DNA of 39,330 bases. Source: Candidatus Woesebacteria bacterium RIFCSPLOWO2_01_FULL_39_61. GTDB taxonomy: Bacteria; Patescibacteriota; Microgenomatia; UBA8517. The notes beneath the pieces are model-generated. The model was not told where the DNA came from and made no database searches. It saw nothing but the letters and a program-made list of their open reading frames with translations. Shown here piece by piece: positions 1 through 7,274 of the stretch (the stretch's first letter is position 1; each line of letters opens with the position of its first letter). The stretch is from positions 1-39,330 of the forward strand of contig MGHI01000004.1 of NCBI GenBank assembly GCA_001793155.1, given 5' to 3'. The position numbers were made by a program, and so were the translations under genes.

Positions 1-60
1 CAAATACTTCCTTATTTGTGCATCAGACGGAATCTGATTGAACTTATACATCTCCTCCAT
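1..60 (-). CDS. N-terminal fragment of an ORF running off the window (MEEMYKFNQIPSDAQIRKYL...); possibly transposase-like
   Basis: Open minus-strand frame from ATG at 60 to window edge, GGAG nearby; PSDxQxR-like string vaguely resembles some transposase N-termini (from memory). Confidence 0.3.
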   Translation of the reverse strand, partial: MEEMYKFNQIPSDAQIRKYL

Positions 61-175
61 TTTATTGTAAATGTGCCAACAGGTTTAGATTACCCTGAAA
101 AGTGATTATTGACTCAGGTGAAATTACTGATAGAATAATTTCAATCAAAATGAAATTTAATTTAACCACAACCTG

Positions 176-202
176 TACCTTCCGCTTTGGGGAGGTATTT
201 TT
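176..202 (+). terminator. Candidate intrinsic terminator
   Basis: TACCTTCC-GCTTTGG-GGAGGTA hairpin followed by TTTTT. Confidence 0.5.
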
Positions 203-235
203 GTGTCGTTAAAATAGTTTTTAAAAGTCACAGAG

Positions 236-261
236 AAACCTCCTTAAAAAGGAGGTTTTTT
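236..261 (+). terminator. Intrinsic terminator
   Basis: AAACCTCCTT-AAA-AAGGAGGTTT perfect 10-bp stem with T6 run. Confidence 0.75.
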
Positions 262-288
262 GTATACCTTAAACTTTCAAAAATAGCA

Positions 289-397
289 TACAATCCTGCA
301 AATTTCGCAGCACGAGCCGTGTACGAATAAGCGAAGCTTAGCCGCGTTTGACGCGGTAGTACTGAAAAGGCGAGTGCTAAGAAAAGGAGGATATTTT
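289..397 (+). promoter_or_regulatory. Putative promoter (-10 TACAAT 289-294) and structured 5' leader with four consecutive hairpins ahead of the transsulfuration operon
   Basis: CACG/CGTG, TAAGC/GCTTA, CCGCG/CGCGG, TAGTACT/AGTGCTA stems between 313 and 380, then AAAAGGAGG SD at 383-391. Confidence 0.45.
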
Positions 398-1552
398 ATG
401 AAATATAACACTAAAATTATTCAGGAAGGAGAGAAACCGAACCTAAAAGAAGGGGCTTACGGAGACGTTTCAATCCCTATTCATCTTTCATCGACTTTTG
501 CCAGAAAAGAAGTTGAAACACCAACCGGAGGATATGAGTATTCACGGAGCGGCAATCCCACAAGATCAGCTCTCGAAAAAAAACTTGCCGCACTTGAGCT
601 GGCGGATTTCGGCTTGGCTTTTTCGTCCGGATTAGCAGCTACGACTACTCTTTTATTATCGCTGACCAAAAGCGGGGATCGTGTTTTAGCGTCAGATGAT
701 CTTTATGGCGGAACAAAGCGTTTGTTTAATAGGGTTTTTGATAAACAATACAGTGTCAAATTTAGCTATGTTGATACTTCAAATATTTCCGGTCTGGAAA
801 AAGCTATAAAATCTGATACAAAACTCATTTGGCTTGAAACTCCTACCAATCCGCTTTTAAAGATCTCTGATATTAAAGCTATTGCAAAAATCGCCAAAAA
901 AAATAACATTCTACTGGTAGTCGATAACACTTTTCTTTCTCCCTATTTTCAAAAGCCCCTCACACTCGGCGCCGACATAGTTCTTCACTCAACCACAAAA
1001 TACATAAACGGACACTGCGATTCCGTTGGTGGAGCAATAATGTTATCCGAAAGTAACGTGTTTGAAAAACTTAAATTTAATCAAAATGCCGTCGGAGCAA
1101 TCCTCTCGCCTTTTGACAGTTTTCTGACAATAAGGGGAATAAAAACACTAGCTCTCAGGATGGAGAGGCATCAGGAGAATGCGCTCAGGGTGGCAAACTT
1201 TCTATCAACACACCCCAAGGTGCTCAAAGTATATTACCCCGGATTACCAACCCACCCGGGATACGACATTGCTAAAAAACAGATGACAGGATTCGGCGGA
1301 ATGATATCGTTTGAAATAAGAGGGGGAATATCAACTGCAAAACGGTTCTTATCGAACTTAAAACTATTCGCTTTAGCCGAAAGTTTGGGTGGGGTAGAAT
1401 CGCTTATCGAACATCCCGCGAAAATGACCCACGCCTCTTTATCTAAACAAGAACGAGAAGCGGTTGGTATAACCGATGGACTTATCCGAGTATCGGTTGG
1501 TATAGAGGACGCCAGAGATTTAGTAAAAGATTTGAAACAAGCGTTGAAATAA
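398..1552 (+). CDS. Cystathionine gamma-synthase/gamma-lyase family PLP enzyme
   Basis: Trans-sulfuration enzyme signatures (YSRSGNPTR, ALELADFGLAFSSGLAA, DNTFLSPYFQKPLTLGADIVLHSTTKYINGH); SD AAAGGAGG before ATG 398, so the 374 start is probably too early. Confidence 0.9.
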   Translation: MKYNTKIIQEGEKPNLKEGAYGDVSIPIHLSSTFARKEVETPTGGYEYSRSGNPTRSALEKKLAALELADFGLAFSSGLAATTTLLLSLTKSGDRVLASDDLYGGTKRLFNRVFDKQYSVKFSYVDTSNISGLEKAIKSDTKLIWLETPTNPLLKISDIKAIAKIAKKNNILLVVDNTFLSPYFQKPLTLGADIVLHSTTKYINGHCDSVGGAIMLSESNVFEKLKFNQNAVGAILSPFDSFLTIRGIKTLALRMERHQENALRVANFLSTHPKVLKVYYPGLPTHPGYDIAKKQMTGFGGMISFEIRGGISTAKRFLSNLKLFALAESLGGVESLIEHPAKMTHASLSKQEREAVGITDGLIRVSVGIEDARDLVKDLKQALK

Positions 1553-1556
1553 ACTT

Positions 1557-2912
1557 ATGTATTATAAATCAATTTTAGATGCTATCGGTAACACTCCCTT
1601 AGTCAAGATTAACCACCTTAATCTAAATCTTTCTGTTACGCTTCTTGCAAAACTGGAGTATTTGAACCCCGGTGGATCTGTAAAAGACAGAATCGGTCTT
1701 GCCATGATTGATAAAGCAGAAAAGGAAGGAAAACTAAAGTCGGGCGGAATAATTGTTGAACCAACATCCGGAAACACAGGGGTCGGCCTTGCCGTGGTGG
1801 CCGCTTTACGGGGGTATAAAACAATTTTTGTAATGCCCGACAAAATGAGCGATGAAAAAAGAAGCCTTCTTCGCGCATACGGGTCTAAAGTAGTAATTAC
1901 TCCGACGGCGGTACTGGCTGACGATGAAAGAAGTTATTATAAGGTTTCAGACAGGCTCTCTCACGAAATAAAAGGTGCGTACAAACCGGATCAATATCAC
2001 AATCCTGCCAATACAGAAGCACACTACACAGGAACAGGTCCTGAAATTTGGAAAGAAACTGATGGAAAAATTACTCACTTCGTCTGCGCAATGGGAACAG
2101 GAGGAACCATTACCGGGGTTGCAAAATTCTTGAAGGAAAAAAACAGGAATATAAAAATTATCGGAGTTGATCCGGTGGGATCCGTATTTCACGAATATAA
2201 AAAGAGGGGAAAGTTTCCAAAATTAATGAAAACGTATAAGGTTGAAGGAGTGGGTGAGGACTTTATCCCGGGAACCATTGATTTCAAATATATTGATGAG
2301 GTAATCCAAGTTAGTGACCGAGAAAGTTTCCTGACGGCAAGAAATCTTGCAAGAAAAGAGGGTCTCTTGGCCGGAGGATCCTCAGGAATGGCAATGTACG
2401 CTGCTAACCAAGTGTGCCAAAGATTAAAAAAGGGACTGGTTGTAGTACTTTTTCCCGATAGTGGAAAAAGTTATCTTTCAAAAATTTATAACGACGATTG
2501 GATGAGAGAAAACGGATTTTTAGAAAGTACCCAAGGAATAACAATATTAAATGTCCTGAAAAATAAAGTACGTTCCAAAATATTCAGCGTTAATCCCGAA
2601 GACAGCGTTAAAAGCACTATAAATATCATGAAAAAGTACGACATCTCTCAAATACTGGTAATCACGAGGGGAAAACTTTTGGGAAAGGTGAATGAAAAAG
2701 AACTTCTGGAAGGTCTTTATGCCGGACGAATAGGACCAACTAACAAAATAAGTGTAATACTGGACAAAAAGGTGCAAAGTGTAAGTGAAAATGAAACTAT
2801 AGATAGAGTTTCTGAACTGTTAACGCTCGATAACCTTGTAGTCGTTACCGACCACAGAAGTAAACCACTGGGCGTGGTAACGAGAATAGATTTGATAAAT
2901 TATTATTCCTAA
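1557..2912 (+). CDS. Cystathionine beta-synthase/cysteine synthase family with C-terminal CBS-domain pair
   Basis: NPGGSVKDRIG PLP-lysine motif, EPTSGNTGVGLA, GTGGTITG, C-terminal CBS-like region. Confidence 0.88.
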   Translation: MYYKSILDAIGNTPLVKINHLNLNLSVTLLAKLEYLNPGGSVKDRIGLAMIDKAEKEGKLKSGGIIVEPTSGNTGVGLAVVAALRGYKTIFVMPDKMSDEKRSLLRAYGSKVVITPTAVLADDERSYYKVSDRLSHEIKGAYKPDQYHNPANTEAHYTGTGPEIWKETDGKITHFVCAMGTGGTITGVAKFLKEKNRNIKIIGVDPVGSVFHEYKKRGKFPKLMKTYKVEGVGEDFIPGTIDFKYIDEVIQVSDRESFLTARNLARKEGLLAGGSSGMAMYAANQVCQRLKKGLVVVLFPDSGKSYLSKIYNDDWMRENGFLESTQGITILNVLKNKVRSKIFSVNPEDSVKSTINIMKKYDISQILVITRGKLLGKVNEKELLEGLYAGRIGPTNKISVILDKKVQSVSENETIDRVSELLTLDNLVVVTDHRSKPLGVVTRIDLINYYS

Positions 2913-2943
2913 TGCACCAAATTCGTAGTATCATACTAATATC

Positions 2944-4830
2944 ATGAGTGTCAAAGTTGACGATACCTTGGACAAATTAAGACATTCCACATCACACCTT
3001 CTGGCTGCGGCTATTCTTGATCTCTATCCCCGAGCCAAGCCTACATTAGGTCCGCCGATTGAGGATGGTTTCTATTATGATTTTGATAATCTGAAAATTT
3101 CGGACAGCGATCTACCTAAAATTGAAGAGAGAATGCATGACATAGTAAAAAGTTGGACAAAATTCGAAAAAAATCTGGTTACTTCAGAGGAGGCACGAAA
3201 ATTTTTCAAAGGAAACGAGTATAAAGTTGAGCTCATAAATGAGCACGCACAAGCTGGCGAGGAAATAACATTATATAAATCGGGGAATTTTATCGACCTC
3301 TGCCGCGGTGGACACATTACGAACCCCTCAAAGGAGTTAAAACATTTTAAACTTCTCTCTGTTGCCGGAGCGTACTGGCGTGGCAGCGAAAAAAACAAAA
3401 TGCTCACCCGTATCTACGGAACAGTCTTTTCTACCAAGGATGGGTTAGAAAAACATCTTAATAATCTCAAAGAAGCTGAAAAACGCGATCACAGGCTTTT
3501 AGGACGCGAGCTTGATTATTTCTCAATAAGTCCACTTACAGGCCCAGGACTTATCCTTTGGCATCCCAAATTAGCAACGATACGAAACATTGTCGAAGAG
3601 TACTGGAAAGGTCTACATTATAAACATGGTTATCAATTAGTCTATACGCCTCATATTGCCAGCATGGATATGTTCGTGATTTCTCGACACTATAACAAAT
3701 ATATCAACTCAATGTTTCCGGCAATGCTTCATCAATATATTGAAGGTGAAAGTAAACCCGACTATCAGGTAGATGAGCAGCTTAAGCCCATGAACTGCCC
3801 AAACCATATTCAGATTTACGAGTCGCATCCCAAAAGTTACAGAGAGCTTCCAATAAGAATGGGAGAACTTGGAACTGTGTATAGATATGAAAGAGCAGGC
3901 ACACTCCATGGAATGTCCAGAGTAAGAGGGTTTACTCAAGACGACTCCCATATATTTTGTCGACCAGATCAAGTTATTGATGAGGTTAGAGAAGTTATAA
4001 AACTAACTAAAAAAATGTACGAAGTTTTTGGTTTTACTGACTACCAAGCCTACATTTCAACAAGACCAGAAAAGTACTTGGGCTCATTAAAAATGTGGGG
4101 GATTGCCGAAGACTCTCTGAAAAAAGCCTTAGAGCTAGAAGGAGTTAAAAACTACAAAATTGATCAGGGGGCCGGAGTTTTCTATGGACCGAAAATTGAC
4201 TCGAAAGTTAAAGATTCTCTTGGACGGGAATGGCAGCTGGGTACTATACAATTCGACTTCAACATGCCGGATGCTGCCGAAACAACCGAAACGGAGATCG
4301 ATGAGTTTTGGGCAATGAAAACATTCCATGATAAATTTAAGACTCGAGAAGCACTTTCTAAATACCTTAAAAAACTAGGGCGGGGTTTTAATGTTCAATA
4401 CATTGATCAAAAAGGGCAGAAAAAACAAGCAGTAATGATACATAGGACTATTTTGGGATCAATGGAAAGATTTTTTGGAGTATTAATCGAGCATTACAAC
4501 GGAGCTTTCCCAACGTGGTTGACGCCTGTTCAGACTAAAGTTTTGCCGATTGCCGAAAGACATCTTGGATATGCAAATGAAGTCGTAAAGATATTAAAAA
4601 ATGAAGAAATTAGAGCAGAGCTAGATGATCGAAACGAAACTTTGCAAGCTAAAATTAGAGACGCGCAACTAGAAAAAGTTCCTTATATGCTCATCGTAGG
4701 AGATAAAGAGAAAAAAGCAGGAACTGTTGCGGTTAGATTAAGATCGGAAAAGGATCTAGGACAACTTTCCCTTGAAAAGTTTATTTCTGACGTTAAAGAG
4801 AAAATTGAATCAAAATCATTGGATTTGTAA
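2944..4830 (+). CDS. thrS: Threonyl-tRNA synthetase
   Basis: Editing-domain HSTSH and DLCRGGH; catalytic LKPMNCPNH, VYRYERAGTLHGMSRVRGFTQDDSHIFC, VMIHRTILGSMERF; anticodon-binding C-terminus. Confidence 0.95.
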   Translation: MSVKVDDTLDKLRHSTSHLLAAAILDLYPRAKPTLGPPIEDGFYYDFDNLKISDSDLPKIEERMHDIVKSWTKFEKNLVTSEEARKFFKGNEYKVELINEHAQAGEEITLYKSGNFIDLCRGGHITNPSKELKHFKLLSVAGAYWRGSEKNKMLTRIYGTVFSTKDGLEKHLNNLKEAEKRDHRLLGRELDYFSISPLTGPGLILWHPKLATIRNIVEEYWKGLHYKHGYQLVYTPHIASMDMFVISRHYNKYINSMFPAMLHQYIEGESKPDYQVDEQLKPMNCPNHIQIYESHPKSYRELPIRMGELGTVYRYERAGTLHGMSRVRGFTQDDSHIFCRPDQVIDEVREVIKLTKKMYEVFGFTDYQAYISTRPEKYLGSLKMWGIAEDSLKKALELEGVKNYKIDQGAGVFYGPKIDSKVKDSLGREWQLGTIQFDFNMPDAAETTETEIDEFWAMKTFHDKFKTREALSKYLKKLGRGFNVQYIDQKGQKKQAVMIHRTILGSMERFFGVLIEHYNGAFPTWLTPVQTKVLPIAERHLGYANEVVKILKNEEIRAELDDRNETLQAKIRDAQLEKVPYMLIVGDKEKKAGTVAVRLRSEKDLGQLSLEKFISDVKEKIESKSLDL

Positions 4831-4837
4831 TTAGTTG

Positions 4838-4867
4838 TTGAGCACAAAGTACAAGCTGTGATACAAT
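4838..4867 (+). promoter_or_regulatory. Putative infC promoter TTGAGC-18-TACAAT (extended -10 TGATACAAT)
   Basis: Consensus match and spacing read in the thrS-infC gap. Confidence 0.5.
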
Positions 4868-4879
4868 TCCTATCGTAAG

Positions 4880-5452
4880 TTGAAAACCAACAATCTTAAC
4901 TTTCGAGTAAATCATCAAATTAACGCACCCGAATTAAGAGTTATTGGTGCCAATGGTAAACAGCTTGGAGTCTTAAAACTCCGGCAGGCTTTAGATAAAG
5001 CAAACGAGGCAGGCCTTGACCTTGTCGAAATTGCCCCAAACGCCAAACCTCCCGTAGTAAAAATCGTGGAGCTTGGCAAGTTCAAATACGAACAAGAAAA
5101 GAGGCTGCAAAAACAAAAGCGGGCAACGAAAGCCTCAGAAATAAAAGAGGTACGATTTTCGCCATTCATCGCCGAGCACGATTTCCAAAACCGAATAGCT
5201 AAGATCAGGGATTTTCTTGCCGACAAGCAAAAGGTCAGAGTCGTAGTTAAATTTACGGGTAGGCAAATGGACAGTAGGAGTTTTGGTTACAAACTCATTG
5301 AAAGAGTGGTAGAAGTTTTCAAAGACACAATTGTCATCGACATGGAACCGAAATTTTTGGGGAGACACTTAATAACGGTCATTTCGCCGACTAATAAGGT
5401 AAAAAAAGAAAAACCCGATTTAAATCTAAAAAATGCCGAAACAAAAAACTAA
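4880..5452 (+). CDS. infC: Translation initiation factor IF-3 (TTG start)
   Basis: IF-3 motifs NHQINAPELRVIG, LDLVEIAPNAKPPVVKI, KEVRFSPFIAEHDF; position between thrS and rpmI. Confidence 0.93.
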   Translation: MKTNNLNFRVNHQINAPELRVIGANGKQLGVLKLRQALDKANEAGLDLVEIAPNAKPPVVKIVELGKFKYEQEKRLQKQKRATKASEIKEVRFSPFIAEHDFQNRIAKIRDFLADKQKVRVVVKFTGRQMDSRSFGYKLIERVVEVFKDTIVIDMEPKFLGRHLITVISPTNKVKKEKPDLNLKNAETKN

Positions 5453-5627
5453 AAAATCTATTACCAGAAGGTTCAAAGTAACCAAAAAAGGCAAGCTATT
5501 AAGACGCCAAGGGTTTAGACGTCATCTTAATGTCAAAAAAAGATCTAAGACCAAAAGACGCCTGAGTAAAGTAATTTCAACAAAGAAAGTCTACGCCAAA
5601 AAAATTAAAAAGGTGTTAGGAAAGTAG
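5433..5627 (+). CDS. rpmI: 50S ribosomal protein L35
   Basis: MPKQKTKKSITRRFKVTKKGKLLRR; overlaps infC end. Confidence 0.93.
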   Translation: MPKQKTKKSITRRFKVTKKGKLLRRQGFRRHLNVKKRSKTKRRLSKVISTKKVYAKKIKKVLGK

Positions 5628-5713
5628 ATGGTAGATAGTAGTTAGCAGATAGGATTTTTATTCTTTTTTCAATCCTACATACTATTTCCTATCTACTATC
5701 TACTATAACCTAA
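5625..5713. repeat. Palindromic array of degenerate 7-nt units (TAGATAG / CTATCTA)
   Basis: Left arm TAGATGG TAGATAG TAGTTAG CAGATAG; right arm AATCCTA CATACTA TTTCCTA TCTACTA TCTACTA TAACCTA. Confidence 0.75.
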
Positions 5714-5714
5714 A

Positions 5715-6053
5715 ATGACCAGAGTCAAATCAATTGCAGCAAGAAAACACAGGGAAATAAAGCTCAAAGCCCGCGGATTCAAAAACGCCCGAAGTAGGCG
5801 TGTTAAAACAGCCAAAGAGGCGTTGCTTCATGCCGGCCAGTATGCCTATGCGGGTAGAAAACTGAAGAAAAGAGATCTCCGTCGTCTTTGGATTACGCGC
5901 TTAAATGCCGCGGTACGGGAGCAGGGATTAAGCTACAGCGCTTTTATTTCGCTTCTCAAAAAGAAAAATGTCGAACTCGACAGAAAAATCCTCGCCGAGC
6001 TTGCAGTAGAAAAACCCGAGGTTTTAACCAAAATAATAACCGAAGTAAAATGA
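5715..6053 (+). CDS. rplT: 50S ribosomal protein L20
   Basis: MTRVKSIAARKHREIKLKARGFKNARSRRVKTAKEALLHAGQYAYAGRKLKKRDLRRLWITRLNAA. Confidence 0.95.
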   Translation: MTRVKSIAARKHREIKLKARGFKNARSRRVKTAKEALLHAGQYAYAGRKLKKRDLRRLWITRLNAAVREQGLSYSAFISLLKKKNVELDRKILAELAVEKPEVLTKIITEVK

Positions 6054-6094
6054 GTATATTCACATTCACCGGTTTTAGCTTTAGACTAATTTAA
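6050..6094 (+). CDS. Phe-rich 14-aa leader peptide MSIFTFTGFSFRLI (pheM-like)
   Basis: ATG overlaps rplT stop (ATGA); 4 Phe codons; directly upstream of antiterminator/terminator and pheS. Confidence 0.85.
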   Translation: MSIFTFTGFSFRLI

Positions 6095-6148
6095 CCGGTG
6101 GAGTGTGAGAGTCAGCAGTTAACAGCTCTCCACCGAGAGCTTTTTTTT
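6067..6148 (+). promoter_or_regulatory. pheST transcription attenuator (1:2, 2:3, 3:4 pairings)
   Basis: CACCGGTT(6067-6074):AACCGGTG(6093-6100); CGGTGGAG(6096-6103):CTCCACCG(6128-6135); AGCTCTC(6124-6130):GAGAGCT(6135-6141). Confidence 0.85.
6124..6148 (+). terminator. Intrinsic terminator of the pheST leader
   Basis: AGCTCTC-CACC-GAGAGCT stem followed by 8 T (6141-6148). Confidence 0.88.
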
Positions 6149-6149
6149 G

Positions 6150-6187
6150 ATTTATCGCTTTCTTTTTCCTGAAGAAAGGTAGATAAA
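6150..6187 (+). repeat. Imperfect CTTTCTT...AAGAAAG hairpin upstream of pheS
   Basis: TTTATC-GCTTTCTT-TTTCCTG-AAGAAAGGTA-GATAAA. Confidence 0.5.
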
Positions 6188-6194
6188 TAAAATC

Positions 6195-7229
6195 ATGAGA
6201 GAGGAAATATTAAATCTGAAAAATGAAGCACTAGCTCAAATAATGGATGTGGTTTCTTTTGATGACTTGGAAAATCTGAAGATATCATACCTGGGGAGAA
6301 AAGGTAAAATTAATGACTTTATTAAAAAAATTGGCGAGCTACCTCAGACCGACAAAAAGGAAATCGGAAATCTTATCAATGATTCTAAGAAAGTAATTGA
6401 AGTTACCCTGGCTAAAAAGAAGGAAGGGCTGACCTCCTCGCTTTTAAGTAAAAAGGAGTGGTTCGACTTAACAATTCCTGGTAATAAGACTTCTGCCGGA
6501 CATTTTCACCCACAAACGACAGTTTTAAACGAAATTCTGGACATTTTTAAATATTTAGGTTATCAAATCGCCGACGGTCCTGAAATCGAAAAGGATTATT
6601 ACAATTTTGAGGTTCTTAACTTTCCTCCAGAACATCCCGCCCGTGATGCTCAGCAGACAATGTTTTTTGACGTTTCGAATACTTCCTTTAAAGAAGGTCA
6701 AGTAATCCCAAGAACTCATACTTCTGCCATGCAAGGCAGGGTAATGGAAGCTTCCAAGCCACCGCTTAGGGTTATAGTACCCGGAAGATGCTTCAGGTAT
6801 GAACAGGTTGATGCCTCCCACGGAGTCGAATTCTGGCAGGTTGAGGGGTTTGTTGTAGATAAAGCGGTTCATCTTACTGATCTTTTTGGAACAATCGAAT
6901 TTGTTTTAAAGAGCTTGTTCGGTCAAAGCGCCAAAATCAAATTTGCGACAACCTTTTTTCCGTTTGTTGAACCGGGCGTGGATGCATATTTAGAGTGTAC
7001 TGTTTGCGATGGTCGAGGTTGCACTTTTTGCAAACAAACCGGCTGGAGTGAAATCATGCCGGCAGGAATGATACACCCGAATGTTTTATCTAAATCCAAA
7101 ATCGATTCGAAAATTTGGAACGGATTTGCTTTTGCGATCGGATTATCAAGAGTGGTAAGTCTAAGATATCAAATCGATGATTTAAGGGTTTTACATACCC
7201 CGGATTTGCGAATTCTGAAACAGTTTTAG
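6195..7229 (+). CDS. pheS: Phenylalanyl-tRNA synthetase alpha subunit
   Basis: LSYLGRKGKI-like N-terminus, HPARDAQQTMFF, RTHTSAMQGRVM, GRCFRYEQVDASH, HPNVL, IGLSRVVSLRYQIDDLR. Confidence 0.95.
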   Translation: MREEILNLKNEALAQIMDVVSFDDLENLKISYLGRKGKINDFIKKIGELPQTDKKEIGNLINDSKKVIEVTLAKKKEGLTSSLLSKKEWFDLTIPGNKTSAGHFHPQTTVLNEILDIFKYLGYQIADGPEIEKDYYNFEVLNFPPEHPARDAQQTMFFDVSNTSFKEGQVIPRTHTSAMQGRVMEASKPPLRVIVPGRCFRYEQVDASHGVEFWQVEGFVVDKAVHLTDLFGTIEFVLKSLFGQSAKIKFATTFFPFVEPGVDAYLECTVCDGRGCTFCKQTGWSEIMPAGMIHPNVLSKSKIDSKIWNGFAFAIGLSRVVSLRYQIDDLRVLHTPDLRILKQF

Positions 7230-7240
7230 GTTTTCTTTGC

Positions 7241-7267
7241 CGTTCTTTCTTTTCGAAAGAAAGAACG
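7241..7267 (+). repeat. Perfect 12-bp hairpin CGTTCTTTCTTT-TCG-AAAGAAAGAACG, 7 nt before pheT ATG
   Basis: Read directly. Confidence 0.85.
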
Positions 7268-7274
7268 AGAATGT

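Noticed and set aside
2926-2938. TAGTATCATACTA palindrome before thrS as an operator
   Set aside because: Short and AT-rich; overlaps likely -10 sequence and no regulator is evident.
5888-6094. 68-aa ORF overlapping rplT
   Set aside because: Out of frame within rplT. Only its last 14 codons (from ATG 6050) are meaningful, as the Phe-rich leader peptide.
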